Positions 13,912 to 26,632 of a DNA stretch of 64,000 nucleotides are shown here, in pieces (within the stretch, counting starts at the first letter, position 1; each line of letters opens with the position of its first letter). The DNA lies in NCBI RefSeq assembly GCF_037975245.1, contig NC_092562.1, positions 22,807,554 through 22,871,553 of the forward strand, in the 5' to 3' direction. The notes beneath the pieces were generated by a model. It saw only the letters and a program-made list of their open reading frames with translations, was not told the DNA's origin and did not search any database. A program made the position numbers and the translations under genes. The DNA comes from Apostichopus japonicus (Eukaryota; Echinodermata; Holothuroidea; Aspidochirotida; Stichopodidae).

Positions 13912-15033
13912 TCCTTCCATATTGAAATCACTTTTATTTAATTGCGCCATTTAGGTCGACCGTTATTGTCTCAGTAGTCATCACGTGTCATTTAATATTC
14001 ATGACCGTGGAAACTACAGCCGTTCTATTTCACTTTAAGCTACAATAGGTTTAACTACTGTCTGCTAATCATATTTGTTAAACCACTAACTGTTGAAGTC
14101 CCGATTCAATTCATTCCCCGTCAGCTGGCCCTGATGACTTGAGGCGATACACACTTAATCACTGTCGTACGTAGTTGGTAATGATTAGCTTCCATCCTAT
14201 ATGCAAAACGAACTTCCTCTTTCTTTTAGTATAGTTAGCAAGAACAAAAACGAATAGAGAGAGACAAATTTCGGTAGATGAAGAAGAAGAAGAAAACTCC
14301 AAGATGCCCGCACGAAATTTGTCCCACATCTGTCAGTGTCGTACGTAAATTAAGTTTGCTCTTCTTTTGAAGTAGCTAACACCGAAGTGTTTAATTAAGA
14401 AGAAAAAAAGACACTCCATTTCTTCATCTTTAACATGAGGCGTTATAGACAGAGAGACAAAAATGTTACATTCAGTGTTGCATATAATGGTCTGCGAATC
14501 CGACGGTGCATTGAATGGTGTTTTCCAATTATCGAGACAAATTTCTTCTTAAAACCATAAAGAGTACCATCGTGGTACTGAATTCTGTCAAAAGTTGACC
14601 ATTATAAAACAAATGTTGACTGAAGTTATTCCATATTCTTAAAAGTTGTAAATAGTTTTCGTCGTCAGAAAAAAAAATCTCCGACTATTCTTAGAGCTAT
14701 ATAGTGTGAAGTTAGCGAACAACTAATTGTGACCGTGTGATAAATGAAGCTTTGCAACCAACCATCGTGCCCGTTTTTTAACGGGTTGTGATTGCGTAGG
14801 TTTTTTTTGTGTGAATAACGGTCAATTCTTTTTATAATATGCTTAATTAATTCACGGTTGCTTTTTCAACAGTTACTTATGAACGTTTCAGTCGATACAC
14901 ACGGCCGCATCTATAAATTATATATAGAACAGGCATGTATTTCTAACATATGATAACAATAAACTGAATGATTGAAAGGGAGTGCAATAATATTGAATCA
15001 CTTGTGCAAAAATCCACATGAGCATTTTGCATG

Positions 15034-15160
15034 GTTAATTGGGTACGTCCAGTTTGCTTGGTTAATAGGGTACGTCCAAGATTAGTCAATAGGGTACATC
15101 AAAGGTCAGTTAATAGGGTACGTCCAAGATTAGTTAATAGGGTACGTCCAAGATCAGTTT
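15034..15160 (+). repeat. minisatellite, period about 24-27 bp, five copies
   Basis: The motif TTAATAGGGTACGTCCAAGA recurs with small changes near 15034, 15061, 15087, 15111 and 15135. It runs directly into the trinucleotide tract that follows. Confidence 0.9.
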
Positions 15161-15163
15161 GAA

Positions 15164-15338
15164 ACATCATCATCATCATCACCATCATCATCATCACCAT
15201 CAACACCATGTATCCACCATCATCATCATCACCATCAACACCATGCATCTACAATCATCATCATCATTATCACCATCATCATCGTCGTCGTCGTCGTCGT
15301 CGTCGTCCTCGTCCTCGTCCTCGTCATCGTCATCGTCA

Positions 15339-15375
<37 letters not shown>

Positions 15376-15412
15376 TATTATTATTATTATTATTATTATT
15401 ATCATTATTTTA
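15164..15412. repeat. compound trinucleotide repeat
   Basis: The tract passes from CAT/CAC triplets through TCG and TCC/TCA triplets to ATT triplets, about 250 bp in all. The His-rich and Ser-rich frames over it come from triplet periodicity, not a gene. Confidence 0.95.
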
Positions 15413-16595
15413 ATATACCAGCCAAGTCATGACTAAATAAAATATGTTTTTTAGTCAGAGGCTATTATTAAGTTACTCCCACCTAACTCCCGCCTCACAC
15501 ACATATACACACACATACCTTTATTTGGACAAGCAAATACCTGTCAGGCTGTATAGTGTTTAAGTGTTAAGCACATGTTCATTGTACATCAAGAAGGGTA
15601 GAATCGCAGAAATTGTTCGTTCTAAAATGTGTACCATCAAATTAAATGTTGACATCAATGAGTCGTTCCTGCACGCTCTAATAACCAAGCTTGTTATGCG
15701 TGACCAATATGGTGATTGTAGCTGAGTGACGGGGTACTTTTACACCTACCCAGACTTGAAATATTTTCAAAGTTGGGGTCCTATGCAGAAAAAAAATTAA
15801 ATAAATTTATATATTGTACATAAACTCGCCCCCCCCCTACCCCCGCCCACTGGCCTTATTGATTATATGTAACAGTAGCATGTAAAGAAAATACATATTC
15901 CCACACGTTTTGTAGCGTGGGAGGGGGGGGGGGGGGCACTAATACATGCAGTTTATTTCACTAGGATCCCCTTTGCTTCTTAGCAATCAATTAATAACGT
16001 CCACACCAAAAGAAAAAAATAAGATTGTTATTTCCAACAAGACAAACTTTGGGACTTTACTTTTCTAATACATATAATGTAATATGCTCTTTAAAATCCG
16101 AAATTTGTCTATATACTTTTGACCCCTCTTTTAATATTAAACTGCTTATACATGTCGCTTCTAAGCCTATATATAGCTCTTTTCATTAACCATGCACTTT
16201 CATCATAGTACAACTCCGCACTATCTGTAAATCTACATGTCCGTATAATTTATTTCTACTGCATGGGATGGTTGATCACCTATGTTGCCCAGGCAACAAA
16301 CGATACAAACAATGTTAACTTAACTTCTTACTGTTTAATGAAATTCCGTTCACTGGATTTCCTTTTTTTTTAATGCCGTACATAATTATTCAAAAAAATT
16401 GAAACAATTAAAAGATACAAATCGCGCCAGTTTTACCACAGCTTATAGGCCAGGGCTGTCACAAAAACCTTACATAGACTTGTATTTTATATGAACAATC
16501 GAGCCTAAATGAGCAATAGAACTGCTTGTTACTTTGTATTCTAAGACGATCAGTCTGTAGGAGAATCGTTTGAGGTAACACCCCCCCCGCCCCCA

Positions 16596-17124
16596 GTGCT
16601 ACCTTTCGTAACCCCCCCCCCCAACCTTAGCTTTCTACTCACTTCCTCCAGATTCCCTTACCTAGTTTCCATCTCCACAGGTAATTTCCGCTGCGGTAAA
16701 CCTCGATGCCAAATATGCCCTCATAATACCCCAGTCAACGAGGTCAAATTTCCCAATGTTAACTATGGTCTAAGGCCCCCTTCTCTCCCTTGTGATTCTA
16801 ATAATGTTATTTACATATTCTACTGTGTACTTTGCAAAGAGGAAATTTATGTAGGTGAAACAGATTGTCGGTTCCACTTACGTTTTCATAATCACAAAAA
16901 AATCTATTCGTAATAATTTTGCAGGATTCCCCGTTTCCAAAAATTTCAGTCTTCGTAGTCATTCTCTAAAAAACCTAAAACGTATTTTAATTGCTTCGAA
17001 CTTCAAATCCGCTATTGAACATAAACGTAAAGAAATCGATTGGATCTTTCGTAGTATCACATCACCGGCCTCAACAAAAACTTGGGACCCCTTAACAACT
17101 ATCAGTTCTACAAACATAATGTAA
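16596..17124 (+). pseudogene. GIY-YIG endonuclease remnant of a Penelope-like retroelement
   Basis: Two overlapping frames (16596-16913, then 16855-17124) carry the order expected at the C-terminus of Penelope-like elements. First comes a Cys cluster (RCGKPRCQICPH), then a later pair YCVLC leading into IYVGET, matching the GIY-YIG core, then a conserved His region and a basic C-terminal tail (HKRKEIDWIF). The frame changes near an A7 run at about 16896-16902, so the copy is broken. I see no reverse-transcriptase domain upstream, so it is also 5'-truncated. Sequence just downstream forms an inverted repeat with a hammerhead-like core, as the terminal repeats of these elements often do. A GIY-YIG domain from another retroelement clade is the main alternative. 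Confidence 0.65.
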
Positions 17125-17264
17125 TCCGTTCTTTGTTAATTAATCCGCTTCCTGTAAAGTCATGGTTTATTTGGTTATCATTCCATCAATGCCACTTACA
17201 CATATCTAGCGTGTTATTTTCATTGTGTTATATTTTGTACTTCTCACTCGACTGCCAAGTATTG

Positions 17265-17291
17265 CTGACGAAGGTCCCAGGGGGACCGAAA
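17265..17291 (+). ncRNA. hammerhead-ribozyme-like core
   Basis: CTGACGA (17265-17271) is followed by a 6-bp stem, GGTCCC (17273-17278) with GGGACC (17282-17287), and then GAAA (17288-17291). This is the order CUGANGA - stem II - GAAA of the hammerhead core. Terminal repeats of Penelope-like elements are known to encode hammerheads. A possible stem III (AAAAT/ATTTT) ending in UC follows, but pairing for stem I is weak. In the inverted copy near 17600-17640 the GAAA is damaged. Activity is unproven. Confidence 0.4.
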
Positions 17292-17364
17292 AATTCCAAT
17301 ATATTTTCTAAAACAGTACACCTTATTTGTCAATTATGAGTCATATCTGATTTCCCTGTTTTTT

Positions 17365-17488
<124 letters not shown>

Positions 17489-17667
17489 CGAAAATCCACG
17501 TTTACTCCAAAAGAAAATATTAAATTAGAAAACCAGAGAAATAAGATTTCACTCATAATTGACAAATAAGGTTTAATGATTTAGAAAATATATTGGAATT
17601 TTTTGTCCCCCTGGGACCTTCGTCAGCCATCCTTGGCAGTCGAATGGAAAGTACAAATATATATAAT

Positions 17668-17905
17668 GACAAATGATTTCGAGTTGGTTAGCATCATGTT
17701 TGATCTCTAGAGTAAGGCCTACAGTGGAATTACGACCTTCCTTACCGGTTTCGAACCTCTGGACATACAATCAGCGTCCATGGCCTAGTGGTTAGGGTGT
17801 CCGCATTTAAAGCGGGAGGCTCGGGTTCGAATCCCTGTGGAAGCTGGAAGTTTATTTCACTGTTCTTGATTTCCAACTCATAACGATTTCATTTATATAT
17901 ACCGG
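17668..17905 (+). repeat. tRNA-headed repeat unit, copy 1
   Basis: It starts with GATTTCGAGTTGGTTAGC, continues through TACAGTGGAATTACGACC and CGGTTTCGAACCTCTGGA, then a tRNA-like block, then TTCACTGTTCTTGATTT. Copy 2 lies about 320 bp downstream in the same orientation. Compared with it, copy 1 lacks about 49 bp (18043-18091). Confidence 0.8.
17774..17844 (+). tRNA. tRNA-like sequence, probably SINE head or pseudogene
   Basis: The 5' acceptor strand GCGTCCA pairs with TGGAAGC except at one position. An A-box-like TGGCCTAGTGGTTAGG and a B-box GGGTTCGAATCCC are present. The anticodon arm CCGC-ATTTAAA-GCGG gives a 7-nt loop with anticodon TTA if U33 is placed normally, which would read the UAA stop codon. 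It lies inside a duplicated repeat whose second copy (18151-18214) is internally deleted. A SINE head or pseudogene is more likely than a working suppressor tRNA. Confidence 0.45.
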
Positions 17906-17990
17906 TATATTCATTTGCCTTTGTCGCTTACCTCCATTTCATTAACATAAAGTCTGTTCAAAGTATATCTTTCGAGATCCGGCTTTAGGA

Positions 17991-18262
17991 ATCACAAATG
18001 ATTTCGAGTTGGTTAGCTTCATGTTTTAACTCTACAGTAAGGCAAAATATGTCACCAAAACAGAACTAGTATTGTTCGATCAAGGTGACAAACGCCTACA
18101 GTGGAATTACGACCTTCCTTACCGGTTTCGAACCTCTGGAAATACAATCAGCGTCCATAGCATAGTGGTTAGGGTGTCAGCATATAAAGCGGGTTCGAAC
18201 CCGGTGGAGGCTGGAAGTTTCTTCACTGTTCTTGATTTTCCAACTCATTACGATTTCAATAT
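17991..18262 (+). repeat. tRNA-headed repeat unit, copy 2
   Basis: A diverged direct copy of 17668-17905. It carries about 49 extra bp after AGTAAGGC that begin and end with a TGTCACC/GGTGACA pair. Its tRNA-like block (18151-18214) has lost the variable-loop side, leaving AAAGCGGGTTCGAACCC. Confidence 0.8.
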
Positions 18263-18605
18263 TATATATATATACATATATATATACATATATAAATATA
18301 TATACATATACATATATAAATATATATATACTCCTCAAGCACAAATGTGCTCCTCGTATATAGCACTAGAACGGTGTTCCAGTATTTTGTGCCAAGTAAT
18401 AGAGGGCAGCACACCAGATTAATCTGTGAAATTCTGGTCTGGTTCTGAGGTCGATCTGCTTCAATAACGGTACTTCCGATTGGTTGCTCACACTTTCGTC
18501 AACATCCTGACTCACTGTTTCCTGGGTGTTCCTTAACACTTTTATAAGGACTATGGTAGCGCTAACAATTGGACGGGGTTACTGGGGCAGAATTACCGAA
18601 GTTGC

Positions 18606-18853
18606 TGGAACTCGGACACAAGTTTGAGATTGGTGTTGTGGGAGAGGTTGAAGTGGGGAGGTACTTGAAATGGTGAGGTGGTGGCATTTTGGAGGACCTG
18701 TTGGGGAAAGGGATGTTGGTAAGGGGTCGGACCTGTGTTCAGTGGTGTTGCTTGTGGAAAGCACTGTATTGCGATCATTGAGTAGCCATGCCTCCCCACA
18801 GGTGCCAGGGGACCAAGGTCGGGAGGGGTGATGCTACCACAGTGAAGGCTCAC
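18606..18853 (-). CDS. possible unassigned coding exon
   Basis: A minus-strand frame of about 83 codons, rich in Pro, Gln, Thr and Ser, has less simple composition than its surroundings. A plausible acceptor (ATCAG) lies just upstream and a weak donor (GTAATT) at its end. I recognise no family and cannot place neighbouring exons, so it may be a chance frame or repeat-derived. Confidence 0.15.
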
Positions 18854-19184
18854 TGATTCAAACTCACTATTACAGTACAGTTTATAGCAAAATCATGACA
18901 GAATCTGATTAACTGTATCATTAATATGCACATTCTCTATGTATTTATAGACTTCTACCCACATAATTCAATCAAATCAATGAATTTATATATATATTAT
19001 CGTACTCAAACAGTCGGTACTTTTCTGTGGCACAAACGTAACTCAGTAAGTCAATCGTGCATAGACACATGATTTTTACACAGAACTTGATGAATAAGTG
19101 CCATGAAAATATTTTATACAATTGTGAACGAGTAAAGATATAATTGACTAAAAATGGCAGACCTTGTAGTATGAGTACGAGTGA

Positions 19185-19905
19185 GTACAATTAAGTACAA
19201 GTAGAATTACGCCCTGGTTGTGGGTACAAGTAGTATCCCCCACTGGTTGTGAGTACAAGCATAATTACCCTTGTTAAAATTACAAGTAGAATTCCCCTTA
19301 TTGTGAGCACAACTAGAACTCCCCCCTGGTTGTGGATACTAGTAGAATTCCCTCCTGGTTGTGGGTACAAGTAGTATCCCCCACTGGTTGTGAGTACAAG
19401 CATAATTACCCTTGTTAAAATTACAAGTAGAATTCCCCTTATTGTGAGCACAACTAGAACTCCCCCCTGGTTGTGGATACTAGTAGAATTCCCTCCTGGT
19501 TGTGGGTACAAGTAGTATCCCCCACTGGTTGTGAGTACAAGCATAATTACCCTTGTTAAAATTACAAGTAGAATTCCCCTTATTGTGAGCACAACTAGAA
19601 CTCCCCCCTGGTTGTGGATACTAGTAGAATTCCCTCCTGGTTGTGGGTACAAGTAGTATCCCCCACTGGTTGTGAGTACAAGCATAATTACCCTTGTTAA
19701 AATTACAAGTAGAATTCCCCTTATTGTGAGCACAACTAGAACTCCCCCTGGTTGTGGATACTAGTAGAATTCCCTCCTGGTTGTGGGTACAAGTAGTATC
19801 CCCCACTGGTTGTGAGTACAAGCATAGTTACCCTTGTTAAAATTACAAGTAGAATTCCCCTTGTAAAGAGTATAGTAGAATCCCCCCCCCCCTTGTTGTG
19901 GATAC
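19185..19905. repeat. 141-bp higher-order tandem repeat, about five copies
   Basis: GTTGTGGGTACAAGTAGTAT recurs near 19217, 19358, 19499, 19640 and 19780, a period of 141 bp (140 in the last). Each 141-bp unit is itself five diverged monomers of about 28 bp, all of the form TTGTG-GTACAAGTAGAAT-CCCC. Copies are almost identical at the 141-bp level and well diverged at the 28-bp level, so the larger unit amplified recently. Since 141 is divisible by 3, a 180-codon frame on the minus strand stays open by chance. Confidence 0.95.
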
Positions 19906-22608
19906 AATTAAAGTGCTAAATGTTGCATCAGTATCTTTACTAGGTTCCAAATTGTCCCAGAGTTTGAGTACAAACCCATGAAGGGTGGGTACCAATACAG
20001 GTAACTAGGCTAGGTAACTAGGCTAACTAGGTAACTAGGCTAGAATAGTACCAGTTGGAACTAAAATACAAATCTGTGAACTAGTGACCTCACGATGACA
20101 AAGTCCTGTACTCAACCAATTAAAACTATCCAGCCATTAGTTGGTGCTGGCAATCCCCATATTGCCATTTCTTTGCAATAGGAAATGAGGATGGGGAGGG
20201 GGGGGGGTTTGTTTCAGATGTCTACGCCATGTGGACCCGAAAGCCCCTCAAGAAAGCACACTAGGCCATCACAATGGAACGAAAGGGATTTTAAAATTCA
20301 AGTCAAAGACAATCAAATTGCTTTCATTAGCAAAATCGTTCAAACATTAACCCCATCACCATAGAACTGTCAAAATGAAGAAAATATTAATACTTAATAC
20401 AGTATCATTTAAAAATCTCTTTTTTATTACTGCTTAGACCTTTCCAAAAGTTTGCTTTTTTTCTGTACTATTAAAATAGCAGATCAACCTGCCTCTAGTA
20501 AAATATAAAAGCCTAAAAGCAAAGAAGAGTTTTGAGATTAAAAAAGAAAGACCCCCCCAAAAAAACTAAAGAAAATGGATAAAATACTTTATTCTATTTA
20601 CAAGAGCTTATTAAAAAAATCTGGCCTTTAGAAATTGCATTTCTTTTGTACACTATAATTATTTACAAGCCCTCTTTTGGTGTTAAAGTGTATCTAATAA
20701 ATATTGGCATTCTTCACACCGAACAACAAACAATTGTTTTTACCTGTCTTTTTTTCATTTGTCAATTCTCATGATTTGCTACATGCTATTAAAAATGTAA
20801 ATCATTTTTTTTTTTAATTTACTTTATTCACTTACTCGAATTTCTAAGCCATTTTCAAGTATCGCATTTATATCTGGAACTGTGCTTCACATTTCAAGAC
20901 TACACAAAAAGGAAACTCACAAATATGATCTATAAGCAGAACACTTGTGACTCGATAGGGCTGCCTCAGGATTCAAAACCTCGCTAAAACAGATGTCACA
21001 ACATACAGTTGAATTATTCACAGTAACATATATAGTATACCTTGTAAGACGACTGCTATTGAAAATCAGTAGAACCGTTTAATATGGCTGCCAATATTGG
21101 GCAGTGATCCTTGTCAAGCTTCCCTAACAAAACTTTCAAGTTGCGACAGTTTTTGCCAATCATGCCTTCCGATATTAATTCTTAAATATTAATTATATTA
21201 TATAATTAAAGGAAAACAAACATTGCTCAGATTCTTAACTTGGAAGTTTAGGGAAAAATTTAAGCTCATCAGAGGGACTTTCAGCAAACTTTATTAAAAT
21301 TCAGCTCGATGAATGGTTTTATTAAAATCCTTATGAATGAGAGGAAGGCGGTATCGCAAATTGCTATGCAAAAATGGGCAAATTGCTATGCAAAATGGGC
21401 AAATTGCTATGCAAAATGGGCAAATTGCTATGTAAAATGGACAAATTGCTATGCAAAATGGGCAAATTGCTATGTAAAATGGACAAATTGCTACTGCAAC
21501 AAGTGCAGAGATGTGTTGCAGTTTTTTGCACATACTATAAACCACACTAATTTATGTGGGACAAAGTAGAATGCCTTCAAAACTGCTACACAAACATGTC
21601 AACACTAAGTTATTCCCTGTGGAGAGCAATACAAGTAAGTGGGAACTATTATGATAAGATTAAATTATGTCACGCAGATCAAACGGTGAATCTATCGGAA
21701 AGATTCTCGCACCAGTTTGACATACACAGCAGAAGCCAATGTAGATGCTACAGGCGTGATCTTTCATGTATAAGATCTATACAGCCAAGCTACTATAAAA
21801 TGTTAGTCTCTTTGCAGCCAAAGATGTACCCTACTTTAAAACAACTAGACGCATGATCAGTAAAAATCCATCAACGCATTTGTATTGGGTCTGAAGGAAG
21901 CATTAGAGCTGTTAAGAACGTAAGTCCAGCAATCAAGCTGCCAGACCAAAGCTAAATTATCTGCTTTGAGCTAGTAACACTCACTCAGAGCCAACCAAAC
22001 TGTAAAGTATATCTAATTTACTCAAGCTGTTTGAATCGGTAGTTAAACTGCACTTATGAAAAGGCTAGGCCTTACCCTATCTCTACTTGCGTAACAAGCC
22101 TAACAGGTCAATCTTATAAGACCCAAGGCTATTTGGAATAACTGTACAGTTAGTCAATACAACACGACGCAGATAAATACTTCACTGATAGAGATTTATC
22201 AGATACTTCATAACAGATATGCTATAAAGCAGACTGAATTCTGGACGCAAACTTTGCCACTGAATGTGTTTCAAACCATCAGTATAGAGCGGGACTATAT
22301 TTATTCCGGTAGATCAGCGCATTTATGAAGTTATACCATGTGGATCTTTGCTAGGCTCAATCACATCAATAACTGTATTTGTTAGACCCAGCTTTCACAC
22401 AGTATCAATTGGTCTCACCTTTCAACTAACCAGTTGAATTTGAAGTAAAGAGGTCACTAGGTTGAAGCTAGTGCACCACTTAAAGCACTATTTTTCATTC
22501 ACCTCATCGCAAACACGAGCTACTCGTAGCTCTGAAGCTGAAGCTGCTGCGGGGATACTTCGAAGAGGGTGGACGAGACTAAACGACGGCTCCTTCCGCC
22601 CTGGGCGA
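19906..22608. other. 3' flank of the zinc-finger gene
   Basis: No coding exon seen. On the minus strand, possible poly(A) signals AATAAA lie at 22300-22305 and 20588-20593; I cannot tell which, if either, ends the transcript. Also here are a small GGTAACTAGGCTA tandem (about 20000-20043) and the 21-bp minisatellite at 21357-21494. Confidence 0.45.
21357..21600 (+). repeat. dispersed repeat copy with 21-bp minisatellite
   Basis: AAATTGCTATGCAAAATGGGC is repeated about 6.5 times with G/A and C/T changes (21357-21494). The following segment (GTGCAGAGATGTGTTGCAG, TTTGCACATACTATAAACC, TTATGTGGGACAAAGTAG) matches diverged single-unit copies at 28046-28165 and 30849-30965. This copy has therefore expanded its left part into a tandem array. 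Confidence 0.8.
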
Positions 22609-25652
<3,044 letters not shown>

Positions 25653-25653
<1 letters not shown>

Positions 25654-25660
25654 TTCCCGC
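25653..25660 (+). promoter_or_regulatory. E2F-type site overlapping the ZNF367 start
   Basis: TTTCCCGC fits the E2F consensus TTTSSCGC exactly. It overlaps the first base of the predicted start codon, within a GC-rich patch. E2F control would suit a cell-cycle-regulated gene, but binding is inferred from sequence only. Confidence 0.45.
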
Positions 25661-26632
25661 GCCCCTTTAAAAATAATGCATGTCGGGAAAGTTAAAACCC
25701 TTGTGATTAATTATTCATCACGCGCGAATGGAACGACAAGATGAAGTAGTAATTGGGTTTCCAAACAGCATTTTCGTATAAAGTGAAAGATTCTGTGTAA
25801 CGATTACAAGAAAAAGTTAAGAACTTGCTTAGGTTGAAAGATATTGGAAAATGTTTTCTGACATAAATATAGAGCTATCACTTGTGTTTCTTCACTGCAC
25901 TGCGTGATACAGCATTAGATGCTAGAAACCCCTGGCCATATATGGAACTCTTCCAAGTGATTTACCTGGACGTTCGCAATAACACTATAGCAACAATACT
26001 CATTGCAAAATGTAACACTGGATGTATAACTTATTTAATATTAAAGCTACATATTAGGAAGATAAGTTACTGCAAAAACATTTCTACTAAAACTGCCAAA
26101 AAATCGTTACTATCTGAAGAGATTTAAAACTATATTTGCATGTACAAAATCGTAACCCCGCCAACCGTACCATTACAAGCAGGAATAATTTAATATTCCT
26201 GAACTGATTAACCATATAAGATTTTCTTAAATGATACATTATTTCTAAAATACAATTTAATACGTCCAAAAATATTATTTAACGTTAACGTGCAATATCA
26301 TGAACGAAAAAAACAAATAATATTGACTTTAATATTTTTCTATCCCCTTTTGGAAGGCTCCATTTATGAGTAGGCCAGTGACCAAGCCTGTTATGTCTTC
26401 TATGCGTTCCGTACTGCGTGCAGCACATATGGTGGCCAATATGTAAACATCGCAGTTCTGCATATAACGTAACTTAATTGTGCACACTGGGTGAGCATAT
26501 CGCTGTGCTGTATTGTACCTCGTATGTATATCATTATAACGCCATTTTGGTAATGTATCACACAATCATGTTCTCGACATTATAGCAGCGAATATCTTCA
26601 GTCATCCTTCATATTTCGAAGGAACTATTAAG
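25654..26632. promoter_or_regulatory. shared upstream region of ZNF367 and SERBP1 genes
   Basis: The 979 bp between the two start codons contains no coding exon I can support. Both genes fire outwards from it. A YY1-like CGCCATTTTGG lies at 26540-26550, about 85 bp before the SERBP1 start. No TATA box is convincingly placed. Confidence 0.5.

Noticed and set aside
15159-15432. His-rich and Ser-rich open frames
   Set aside because: Pure trinucleotide repeat periodicity.
19191-19733. 180-codon minus-strand open frame
   Set aside because: It is the 141-bp tandem repeat read in a frame that stays open because the period is divisible by three.
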